Positions 1 to 7,651 of a DNA stretch of 41,148 bases are shown in pieces (positions within the stretch are counted from its first letter, which is position 1; each line of letters begins with the position of its first letter). The DNA comes from Alphaproteobacteria bacterium (GTDB taxonomy: Bacteria; Pseudomonadota; Alphaproteobacteria; Rickettsiales; Rickettsiaceae), in the NCBI GenBank assembly GCA_020628955.1, contig JAHDEH010000003.1:1-41148 (forward strand), written 5' to 3'. The notes under the pieces were generated by a model. It had not been told where the DNA came from, ran no database searches, and saw only the letters and a program-made list of their open reading frames with translations. The position numbers and the translations under genes are program-made.

Positions 1-29
1 TTTAACTGAAGTTTAGGTGAGAATGACGA

Positions 30-90
30 GTGAGTACTATAAATAATAGGCGAACGAGGCAATGAATCTACATAAACTTCAATTAAATTT
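30..90 (+). repeat. Dispersed repeat, copy R1
   Basis: Shares a 31-base core (48-78, about three mismatches) with 7576-7606, including the string TAGGCGAACGAG and a CATAAAC block followed by TTAAATTT. In this copy perfect 8-base arms GAAGTTTA (8-15) and TAAACTTC (73-80) enclose the core, so it could fold as a hairpin. It lies at the 3' edge of the short ORF at 92-196 and may have truncated that ORF. Its relation to named rickettsial palindromic elements is unproven. Confidence 0.6.
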
Positions 91-91
91 G

Positions 92-196
92 CTATATTTT
101 GGATAAATGATCCATTTTGTGCAGAATCTTTTTGGTAAAGATAGTGCCTAAAATTTTGGTGTCTTCTGATTTTTCTGGTTTTTGTTCGTCTGTCAT
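92..196 (-). CDS. Short ORF (34 aa) downstream of structured RNA copy A
   Basis: An ATG at 196 on the minus strand opens a 34-codon frame ending in TAG at 92-94. The product starts MTDEQKPEK and is lysine-rich, with no recognisable domain. A GGGGA ribosome binding site lies about 8 bases upstream, just after a terminator-like hairpin (226-252). The position matches the short ankyrin ORF at 33177-33542, which begins MTNDKK and also follows a copy of the same RNA. The frame closes at the edge of repeat R1, so it may be the surviving 5' end of a longer gene. Too short to be certain that it is translated; the shared architecture is the main support. Confidence 0.4.
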   Translation of the reverse strand: MTDEQKPEKSEDTKILGTIFTKKILHKMDHLSKI

Positions 197-220
197 AATA
201 AATTCCCCATCTTGATTTAA

Positions 221-487
221 AATTAAAGGCCCAACTCAAATATTCGAGCCTTGAAATAAGTAATCAACTTGAAGGAAATGATAAAAATAAATTCCCTCAG
301 CGATCGGGGCAGTAAGAAACTATCAATAAGAATAGCTGCGATAATCTTTAAATTAAATAGAATTTAATTCTGAACATACATCATCGCTCCCCCGATCTGA
401 AAAATCAAGGAAGCATTAAATTATTGGCTAATGCATACCACCTATTGAAGGGACTCTTACACCCCAGAACAGCAACTCGCTATTCAT
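221..487 (-). ncRNA. Structured leader-type RNA, copy A
   Basis: Homologous in position and structure to 33574-33828, with primary sequence conserved only in blocks. Helices (plus coordinates): P1 GAA-AGC/GCT-TTC (467-485); P2 GCATTA/TAATGC (413-418, 429-434); P3 long-range GATCGGGG/CCCCGATC (302-309, 390-397), enclosing P3a AATTAAAT/ATTTAATT (351-358, 362-369) and P3b ACTAT/ATAGC (319-323, 332-336); P4 TGAAGGAA/TTCCCTCA (270-277, 292-299); then the terminator-like hairpin. P3b and P4 contain A-C mismatches on the plus strand that become G-U pairs on the minus strand, which sets the orientation. A -35-like TTGACG (518-523, minus) lies at the expected distance, but no good -10 is seen, so this copy may be transcribed from the upstream ankyrin gene or be decaying. 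No known RNA family recognised. Confidence 0.65.
226..252 (-). terminator. Terminator-like hairpin at the end of RNA copy A
   Basis: Reading the minus strand, AAGG then CTC (252-246) pair with GAG (237-235) and CCTT (229-226), with a 5-base bulge, followed by TAATTTTAAA. It sits where copy B has a clean intrinsic terminator, but the stem is bulged and the U-tract interrupted, so it looks partly decayed. It lies between the RNA and the ribosome binding site of the 34-codon ORF. Confidence 0.45.
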
Positions 488-537
488 AATTTTAGGTCTA
501 CTATTAATTTACTTTGACGTCAATAAAAAACTGGTTT

Positions 538-2793
538 TTATACAGATAAATCATCTGTTTCAAAACAGGTGCTAGAAAAGGACAAATCATCTATAGAATC
601 GTTATTAAATAATTCGTCAAAATGCGTGTAAATTTCTACCGCCTCGTCACCTACATATGAGTTTCCAGGAATAATTTGCGGCATTGAGTCAAATTTTACG
701 CTTTTTTCTTTGGGCTTAGAAGATTTACTTTCTATTTCATCATCATCGCTGTCATTATCGTCCATTTTTTTGCTCGTCTTATGATTTGCATCATCAACCT
801 CCTCTTGAGTTAAAAATTTTGCTTTATTTAAATGGTCTTTATTTATTACCCTCAGACTATTTTGGCAATTATCTCCTATTTTTTTTAATTCATTTATCAT
901 AGCTTGCTTCTCTAGAAACAAATTTGCATAATATAATAAAGGATCAATCTTTTCTCGCAGAGACGAAGATAATATATTGTCTGCTAGCAATTTTATTTCC
1001 TTAGGTCTTATAACGCTTCTGTCAAATATTTTATCAAAATAATGCGACAATATTAATGTATTTGCATCAAAAAAGGCTATATTTAATTTTTCATATAGAG
1101 TTTGACTTTCTATAAGACTAATATTGTTACTATTTTCTTTGGTATTGCTTGAAATTAGCTCTTTTAAAAGAGTTGCTTCGTTAAAGCCACGAGTTCTGGA
1201 ATATAGATTTATGAATGCTTCCACGCCTTCTGAAATTTCTTCAAAATTATTGCAATATAAAATAGACTCTAAATTAAATGGTGTGTTAATACCAAGAAAT
1301 GCATAAGCAATAATATTAAAGCAATCATCATTAAAATTTTTAATATTATCATGGTCTATAATGAAATTTAACAGCTCTTCTTTTGTGCTTTTAAATATAG
1401 GACATGCATCAATTCTATCAATTAAGTCACTTAAGCTATCACTAAACCCTTCATTTTTAAGGATATATTTTACTATAGGAGGTACAATTTTGCATAAATC
1501 TTTATTACCTATAGCTTCTGGTGTTACAAAGCAATTATACAATGGTTTTTTTTGATATAGCTGAACTGAATCATCATCTGGATTTATAATAATTTTTATA
1601 AAAGCTGCTAGTTTAAGTAATGGCTTTAGAGCATTACTTTTGTACTCTAATACACAATAATTACCTATCTTGTAGTATTTTGTTATGTCATCGCTAAAAA
1701 TGTTATTTTCATATGCGATTACAAGCAAATCTTTATACCCATATGTAGATATAAATTCCATCAATTTTCTAAGAGATTGAGTGTTTTTATCAAAATCTTT
1801 ATGTTCTATAATAGCTTCTATAATTTCTATTTGAGTTTTTTCTATAGCCAAATCTAATATATGCTTAGTAATATTCTTTTTATTATTAATTGTCGTTCGT
1901 TGGTTAATATCCGCTCCATGCTTTATTAATTTTAATGCATTTTTCTTGTCTTTTAACGTAACAGCTAAATATAAAGGAGAAAACCCATTTTTTAATTTAG
2001 CATTTACATTAACACCCTGATTCAATAAAAGATCTATTATATTATCATTTACTTGATGTTTAATTGCTGCGTGTAATACTAAAAAACCATTTGAATTTGG
2101 CATGACTGTCTCCGCCATATTAAGCCCTATTGATTTTTTTGTAATTGGCCTATTTACATCCGCGCCATGCTCAATCAATGTTTTTGTCATGTATAAACTA
2201 TTAGCTGCAATTGATGTGTGAATAGGAGGAATATCTTTATACGCAAAGTTATTTACATCTGCAATTTTTGGTAAAAATAAATCAAATATATAAACATTAT
2301 TATGTGATATTGCGCACTTAAATGCATGTTTTGCATAATTAGAAGTCACGCACCCATCTGCACTTTCCTCTAATTCTATTAAATATTCTGCAATTTGATT
2401 TTGCTGCTGCTCAATCGCAAAACCTAGCAAACTTTTTAGCTGCCCTCTGCCGTCATTAATTACATTTTTTGCATTATGATCTAGTAATTTTTTTACCATA
2501 TCTAAATGCCCATTATCAGCAGCCACAAAAACAGGAATAAGTTTTTCGTATCTGGTTTCAAATGTTGCGTTTATATATTCTTTGGCATACGGCATCATGA
2601 TATCTAATAGATCAGCAAAATTATATTCAGCACAGTAAAAAATGACTAGTTTTTTAGTTTGCTCTGATAGCTTCTCTAAATATTCATCATCGCACTCTTT
2701 GATAAGCTCATATGCCATTTCAGCATCATCTTCCATGATGGCAATATTAACTTTTCTAGAAAAACCTTGAAAAGTTTTGTCTGCATATCCCAT
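538..2793 (-). CDS. Ankyrin-repeat protein, 751 aa
   Basis: Several degenerate ankyrin repeats are visible in roughly the first 330 residues: segments reading VAADNGHLDMVKKLLDH, YMTKTLIEHGADVNRP, then NIIDLLLNQGVNVNAK and NALKLIKHGADINQ with the usual 33-residue spacing. The middle third has no recognisable domain and looks helical. The last about 80 residues are low-complexity, with an acidic stretch (DDNDSDDDEIES) followed by a lysine-rich patch. No signal peptide or membrane segment is seen. Ankyrin repeats bind proteins, and in Rickettsiales such proteins are often secreted effectors; secretion here is inference only. The gene stands alone, divergent from the proline transporter. Structured RNA copy A begins just downstream on the same strand. 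The start is the only in-frame ATG close to the frame opening, with a weak GGGA upstream. Confidence 0.85.
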   Translation of the reverse strand: MGYADKTFQGFSRKVNIAIMEDDAEMAYELIKECDDEYLEKLSEQTKKLVIFYCAEYNFADLLDIMMPYAKEYINATFETRYEKLIPVFVAADNGHLDMVKKLLDHNAKNVINDGRGQLKSLLGFAIEQQQNQIAEYLIELEESADGCVTSNYAKHAFKCAISHNNVYIFDLFLPKIADVNNFAYKDIPPIHTSIAANSLYMTKTLIEHGADVNRPITKKSIGLNMAETVMPNSNGFLVLHAAIKHQVNDNIIDLLLNQGVNVNAKLKNGFSPLYLAVTLKDKKNALKLIKHGADINQRTTINNKKNITKHILDLAIEKTQIEIIEAIIEHKDFDKNTQSLRKLMEFISTYGYKDLLVIAYENNIFSDDITKYYKIGNYCVLEYKSNALKPLLKLAAFIKIIINPDDDSVQLYQKKPLYNCFVTPEAIGNKDLCKIVPPIVKYILKNEGFSDSLSDLIDRIDACPIFKSTKEELLNFIIDHDNIKNFNDDCFNIIAYAFLGINTPFNLESILYCNNFEEISEGVEAFINLYSRTRGFNEATLLKELISSNTKENSNNISLIESQTLYEKLNIAFFDANTLILSHYFDKIFDRSVIRPKEIKLLADNILSSSLREKIDPLLYYANLFLEKQAMINELKKIGDNCQNSLRVINKDHLNKAKFLTQEEVDDANHKTSKKMDDNDSDDDEIESKSSKPKEKSVKFDSMPQIIPGNSYVGDEAVEIYTHFDELFNNDSIDDLSFSSTCFETDDLSV

Positions 2794-3081
2794 AATTCAT
2801 TCCCATAATTAAATTAACTAAAAATAGTCTATTAGTTATGCAGAATTAAATTAATAAATTATTGGATTTCAACGCATAATCTGTAAATTATTTTTATTTC
2901 CTGTGTTTCTTGGGCCCTAACTGAATTTTTTAATAGGCATTATAAAATTTTAATAAAAATATAAAAGAATTGATTCGATTGTTGACTATTGATGAATTAA
3001 ATCATAGAATAGAAAAGTTAACAAGAACATTAATGAATTATACAACATAAATAACTACAAACTAACATTTAAAGCTTGTGG
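2794..3081. other. Divergent intergenic region
   Basis: About 300 bases of AT-rich sequence separate the minus-strand ankyrin gene from the plus-strand transporter. I see a plausible promoter only for the transporter (2982-3010). On the minus strand the best match is a weak TTGAAA 17 bases from TTAATT. No ORF, repeat or RNA-like structure was recognised. Confidence 0.5.
2982..3010 (+). promoter_or_regulatory. Sigma-70 promoter of the proP-like gene
   Basis: TTGACT (2982-2987), a 17-base spacer and TAGAAT (3005-3010). Both boxes match the consensus at five of six positions. Transcription would start near 3017, about 85 bases before the chosen start codon. Confidence 0.6.
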
Positions 3082-3101
3082 TTATAAAGGAGATAAATAA
3101 A

Positions 3102-4349
3102 ATGAACACTAAGAAATTAGTAATGTCGAGCGGCGTTGCTAATACTTTTGAATGGTATGACTATGCTTTATTTGGACATTTTGCACAAGTAATTGGTACA
3201 AATTTTTTCCCAAGTGATGACCCTAATACAGAATTACTTCAAGCATTTATGGTGTTTGCAATTGGATATTTAATGCGTCCAATTGGTGGTATTTTTTTTG
3301 GTATTATAGGAGATAAATTTGGCAGAAAATTTGCATTAAGCTCTGCAATTATGTGCATGGCGATTCCTACTGCGGCGCTTGGCTTCCTTCCAACATATGA
3401 GCAATGGGGAATATATGCCACTATTTTAATGATAGCAATGCGGATGCTGCAAGGCTTGTCTATGGGCGGGGCTCTTACTGGCTCAGTTGCTTTTGTAATT
3501 GAACATTCACCTAAAAATCAGCGTGGTATTTTTGGCAGTGTTTCTATGGCAAGTATTTGCCTTGGAATTCTGCTTGGTTCTGTTGCATCATGGCTAATTA
3601 AGACTGCTTTTACTGAGGAGCAAGTTATTGCATGGGCTTGGAGAATACCTTTTATAGTTGGTGTGGCTATTTATTTTGTTGGTAATTACATCAAAAAGAA
3701 CACGGTCGAAACGCCAATGTTTAAAAAAGCACAGGCTCAAGGAGAAGTCTTAGATTCGCCTTTAAAAACAACGTTCAAGTATTATTGGAAGGACATGGTT
3801 TTGTCCATATTAATTAATGCCACTGGTTCTATTATATTTTATCTAGAGGCGGTATATTTAATTACATATTTAAAAAAAGAGAGAGGATTTACTGACTTTG
3901 AAGTTGGCGCTCTTGCAAATATGTGCTATGTGGTGATGATATTTGTTACCATATTTTCTGGGTGGCTATCAGATATTATTGGTAGAAGGCGTATTTTTGT
4001 TGCAAATTTGATACTAATAATCTGCACCATGCCTGTTTTGTTGAATATTTTGGAAACTGGTGATTTTGCCTCTGTTGTTACAGCGCAGCTTTTCCTAGCT
4101 ATTATGGCAGCTATATATATTGGTCCAGAGCCAGCGCTGCAAGCCGAGTTTTATCCTACTGAAGTAAGAAACACAGCTCTTTCAGTTTCATATAATACAG
4201 CAACCAGTATTTTTGGAGGTACGGCGCCTTATATTATAGAGTCATTGCGTCAGAGCACGGGTAGTATTGCATCTAGTGTATATTATATTTTGATATCTGC
4301 ATTTGTAGGTTTATTTGCTCTGTATTTTTATAAAAATAGAGCCGCATAA
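3102..4349 (+). CDS. proP: MFS transporter, ProP-like (proline/betaine:H+ symporter family)
   Basis: Inner-membrane solute:proton symporter of the major facilitator superfamily, metabolite:H+ symporter branch, with about twelve hydrophobic segments. FEWYDYALFG (residues 16-25) is typical of that branch, GDKFGRK (70-76) is the loop 2-3 motif, and GWLSDIIGRRR is its second-half counterpart. An upstream GTG at 3078 is in frame, but the ATG at 3102 is preferred because AAAGGAG lies about 9 bases before it; the product is then 415 aa, normal for the family. The next gene is putA, which makes proline the likeliest substrate. That is inference: betaine, alpha-ketoglutarate or citrate carriers look similar. 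An 11-bp stem terminator follows the stop directly, so putA expression may depend on read-through or its own promoter. Confidence 0.82.
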   Translation: MNTKKLVMSSGVANTFEWYDYALFGHFAQVIGTNFFPSDDPNTELLQAFMVFAIGYLMRPIGGIFFGIIGDKFGRKFALSSAIMCMAIPTAALGFLPTYEQWGIYATILMIAMRMLQGLSMGGALTGSVAFVIEHSPKNQRGIFGSVSMASICLGILLGSVASWLIKTAFTEEQVIAWAWRIPFIVGVAIYFVGNYIKKNTVETPMFKKAQAQGEVLDSPLKTTFKYYWKDMVLSILINATGSIIFYLEAVYLITYLKKERGFTDFEVGALANMCYVVMIFVTIFSGWLSDIIGRRRIFVANLILIICTMPVLLNILETGDFASVVTAQLFLAIMAAIYIGPEPALQAEFYPTEVRNTALSVSYNTATSIFGGTAPYIIESLRQSTGSIASSVYYILISAFVGLFALYFYKNRAA

Positions 4350-4376
4350 ATAATTGCTATAGTTAGCAATTATTTT
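4349..4376 (+). terminator. Intrinsic-terminator-like hairpin between proP and putA
   Basis: A perfect 11-bp stem (4349-4359 with 4364-4374), loop TAGT, followed by TTATT. The stem is AT-rich and the T-run interrupted, so it is probably a partial terminator that lowers read-through into putA. Confidence 0.6.
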
Positions 4377-4421
4377 ATTAACTTAAATATAATTAATCTA
4401 TATAGTTTTTTGGTATGAGTT

Positions 4422-7400
4422 ATGGGAGACAAATTATTTAAAATTCAAAATAAAGAAGAAAAAGACTTAGTAAAAGATCTTTTGCCCATAGCTAAACTTA
4501 GCCTACCGAATAAAAAAAACATACATTTAAAAGCATATAATCTTGTAAAAAACATCAGAAAAGATCGTAATTTTTCTATAGAAGAATTTTTGAATATATA
4601 TAATATATCACATGCAGAAGGCATAGCTATTCTTGGTCTTGCGGAAGGGCTACTGAGAGCACCAGATTTTCAAATTAATAAAGAATTAATTAGCGACAAA
4701 TTATCAAATAAAGAATGGAGTAAATTTCTGTTCAAAGGCAACAAATCTTTTAAAACAATTTTTTCATCATTTGGCCTGTACTTTGCTGGAAAATATACGG
4801 ATATAGTAAAATATAAAAATATAGCAATTACTTTATTTGACAAATTAGGACAACCTATTTTTATCAAAATATTGCGCGCTGCTATTTTATATTTAAGCAA
4901 GGAGTTTGTGTTTTCTGATAATATGAATGTTGCTCTTTCAAAAACCGAAAAATATTCTAATTACAAATTTGCATTTGATTTGCTTGGAGAATCAGCAAGA
5001 ACGCAGAAACAAGCAGATATATATTATGAGCAATATGAGCAAGCTATTGAATTAATTGCAAAATATTACCCAGATAATCAGCAAGACATTATGGAAAGAC
5101 CTAATTTATCAGTAAAGCTAACATCGCTGCACCCTCGCTTTGAATATAGCAAACTAGAGCAATTAAAAATCGAGCTTATGCCCAAATTGATAAAACTAGT
5201 TAAAAAAACCATGGATGCTAATATCAGCATTACTTTCGATGCCGAAGAATGCTATAGAACTGATTTATATTTTATATTTTTAACAGAATTGATAAAACAA
5301 AAAGTATTTAAAGACTTTGCAGGTATTGGCTTTGTTGTGCAAGCCTATCAAACACGCGCTATATATATGGTGCAGTATATAGCAGCTCTTGCAAAAGAGC
5401 TTGGACGAATTATTCCTGTTCGGCTTGTAAAAGGCGCGTACTGGGATAGTGAAATTAAGCACGCACAAGAGCTTGGATTGAAACATTATCCAGTTTTTAC
5501 CAAGAAAAATTATACAGATCTTAGCTATATTGCATGCGTTAAAAAGCTTTTTGAAAATGATAAATATATATACCCACAATTTGCTACTCATAATGCTCTA
5601 ACAGCTGCTCAAGTAATAGAAATTGCTAGAGATAAAAATTATGAATTTCAAAAATTATATGGAATGGGGGATGCGCTGCACAAACAATTATCGTATGATG
5701 CAACTACCCGAATTTATGCACCAGTTGGCACAACAAAAGACTTGCTAGCATATTTAATGCGTCGAATTCTAGAAAATGGTGCTTCTGCCAATTTTGTCAG
5801 TAAAGTTAGTGATATGAATTTACCAATATCTGATATAATTCATGATACTAACGATAAAGTTTTAAGTTTATTAAGTGGTAGCACGCATATCGCTCTACCA
5901 GAAGATTTATATCCAAAAAGGAAAAATGCTATGGGATACGAAATAGGATACAAAGATAATTACGATTATCTATATGAAAAAATATCTAGTTATTATAATA
6001 AAATTTACTCTGTTGGTTCAATTATTGGTGGCAAAGAGCAAATAATAGAAAAAAATACTAAAGAATATTTTTGTCCTGCTAAAAATGCAGAAAAATTATC
6101 TGAAATTTCAAATTCAGTAGAGGGAGAAATAAAAGATGCAATCGCAAAAGCAGAAAAATCTTTTGCGAAATGGGCAGAAAAAAATGTCAGAGACAGAGCC
6201 AAAATACTTGAAAAAATTGCCAAAGAATTCGAAAAAAATAAATTTGAAATTTATGCTCTTTTAATAAAAGAAGCTGGCAAATCAATATCAGATGCAGTTA
6301 ATGAGGTAATAGAAGCAATAGATTTTTGTAGATATTATGCAAATCTTGCCCCGAATATTATGCAAGAAAAAAAATTACCGAGCCCAACTGGCGAACATAA
6401 TATATTGTCAATGCATGGACGTGGCGTATTTTTATGCATAAGCCCGTGGAACTTCCCATTTGCTATATTTACAGGACAAATAGTTGCGGCCCTTGTTTCA
6501 GGAAATAGCGTTATTGCAAAACCAGCAGAGCAAACATCGGTAATTGCTAATTATACCATAAAATTAATGCATAAGGCTGGTATTCCTAAAAATATATTGC
6601 ATTTAATTTTTTGCTCTGGGCTCAATACAAGTAAATATATTGTCTCGGATGAGCGTATAGGAGGCGTAGCATTTACAGGCTCATGTGAAACAGCAAAAAA
6701 AATCAATATTAATTTAGCAGAAAGAAACTCTGGTATAGTCCCGCTAATTGCAGAAACTGGTGGGCAAAACGCAATGATTGTCGATAGCTCAGCCTTGCTT
6801 GAGCAAGTCACTGACGATGCCTTAATTTCTGCTTTTTATTCTGCTGGCCAGCGCTGCTCTGCACTTCGTGTTTTATATGTTCAAGAAGAAATATATGATG
6901 AATTAATTGCCATGATTAAAGGAGCAATGGATCTGCTTAGAGTTGGTGACACTACAGATTTTAGTACAGATATTGGTCCGGTTATTGATGCTGAGGCAAA
7001 AAAAATGCTGGAAAAACATATTACAAACATGCAAGAAAAAGGGTATAATATCTACAAACACCCACAAAATGAAGCAGATAAATCTGGGCATTATTTTTAC
7101 CCACATATTATCGAAATTAACTCTATTAATGATATAGAAAATGAGAAATTTGGCCCTATATTGCATATTGCTAAATATAAATCTTCAGATCTAGATAAAA
7201 TTATTGATGAAGTAAATAATTATGGATTCGGCCTAACTTTTGGTGTGCATAGCCGCATAGAAGAAAAAATACAATATATAAAATCACGTATTCAAGTTGG
7301 CAATATCTATGCAAATAGGTCTATTGTAGGTGCAAAAGTTGAATCTCAGCCATTTGGCGGCGAAAATAAATCTGGCACAGGCTTTAAAGCAGGTGGCCCG

Positions 7401-7496
7401 AATTACTTACTGCGCTTCATGACAGAGCGTACTACTAGCATTAACATTGCTGCATTTGGTGGGGATGTAGAGCTTCTGAACTCAAGCGAAGATTAA
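4422..7496 (+). CDS. putA: Bifunctional proline dehydrogenase / P5C dehydrogenase PutA
   Basis: Oxidises proline to glutamate in two steps: FAD-linked proline dehydrogenase, then NAD-dependent glutamate-semialdehyde dehydrogenase. The first domain spans roughly residues 185-485, with LSVKLTSLHPR, VRLVKGAYWD, YPVFTKKN, FATHNALTAAQ and ENGASANFV motifs. The aldehyde dehydrogenase domain (about 540-1010) has SPWNFPFAIFTGQ, general base Glu778 (AETGGQN) and nucleophile Cys812 (SAGQRCSALR), and ends with the QPFGGENKSGTG block. At 1024 aa it is a short-form PutA. The N-terminus shows no ribbon-helix-helix domain, so it should not act as its own repressor. The start is ATG 4422; the ribosome binding site is weak. 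The upstream transporter suggests a proline uptake and catabolism module. Confidence 0.96.
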   Translation: MGDKLFKIQNKEEKDLVKDLLPIAKLSLPNKKNIHLKAYNLVKNIRKDRNFSIEEFLNIYNISHAEGIAILGLAEGLLRAPDFQINKELISDKLSNKEWSKFLFKGNKSFKTIFSSFGLYFAGKYTDIVKYKNIAITLFDKLGQPIFIKILRAAILYLSKEFVFSDNMNVALSKTEKYSNYKFAFDLLGESARTQKQADIYYEQYEQAIELIAKYYPDNQQDIMERPNLSVKLTSLHPRFEYSKLEQLKIELMPKLIKLVKKTMDANISITFDAEECYRTDLYFIFLTELIKQKVFKDFAGIGFVVQAYQTRAIYMVQYIAALAKELGRIIPVRLVKGAYWDSEIKHAQELGLKHYPVFTKKNYTDLSYIACVKKLFENDKYIYPQFATHNALTAAQVIEIARDKNYEFQKLYGMGDALHKQLSYDATTRIYAPVGTTKDLLAYLMRRILENGASANFVSKVSDMNLPISDIIHDTNDKVLSLLSGSTHIALPEDLYPKRKNAMGYEIGYKDNYDYLYEKISSYYNKIYSVGSIIGGKEQIIEKNTKEYFCPAKNAEKLSEISNSVEGEIKDAIAKAEKSFAKWAEKNVRDRAKILEKIAKEFEKNKFEIYALLIKEAGKSISDAVNEVIEAIDFCRYYANLAPNIMQEKKLPSPTGEHNILSMHGRGVFLCISPWNFPFAIFTGQIVAALVSGNSVIAKPAEQTSVIANYTIKLMHKAGIPKNILHLIFCSGLNTSKYIVSDERIGGVAFTGSCETAKKININLAERNSGIVPLIAETGGQNAMIVDSSALLEQVTDDALISAFYSAGQRCSALRVLYVQEEIYDELIAMIKGAMDLLRVGDTTDFSTDIGPVIDAEAKKMLEKHITNMQEKGYNIYKHPQNEADKSGHYFYPHIIEINSINDIENEKFGPILHIAKYKSSDLDKIIDEVNNYGFGLTFGVHSRIEEKIQYIKSRIQVGNIYANRSIVGAKVESQPFGGENKSGTGFKAGGPNYLLRFMTERTTSINIAAFGGDVELLNSSED

Positions 7497-7557
7497 CAAA
7501 AGCTCTACTTGTGAATTATTGTATATTTAATTAAAGTCCTGCGCGAGAATTGGCTAA

Positions 7558-7622
7558 GTGAGTGCTATATACGGGTAGGCGAACGAGACAATGAAACTGC
7601 ATAAACGGGAGTTAAATTTACA
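7558..7622 (+). repeat. Dispersed repeat, copy R2
   Basis: Matches R1 in the TAGGCGAACGAG core (7576-7606) and R3 (9690-9729) in the GCATAAACGGGA block, where 23 of 24 bases agree (7599-7622 versus 9706-9729). It lies just beyond the 3' end of the second ankyrin gene. R2 and R3 are in the same orientation and bracket that gene. Confidence 0.65.
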
Positions 7623-7651
7623 ATAGATGATAATAATTCAAGGGTATACTG

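Noticed and set aside
3078-3101. Upstream in-frame GTG start for the ProP-like gene
   Set aside because: The ATG at 3102 has a well-placed AAAGGAG, which the extra segment would encode as protein.
7501-7557. Terminator after putA
   Set aside because: No stem with a T-run could be found between putA and repeat R2.
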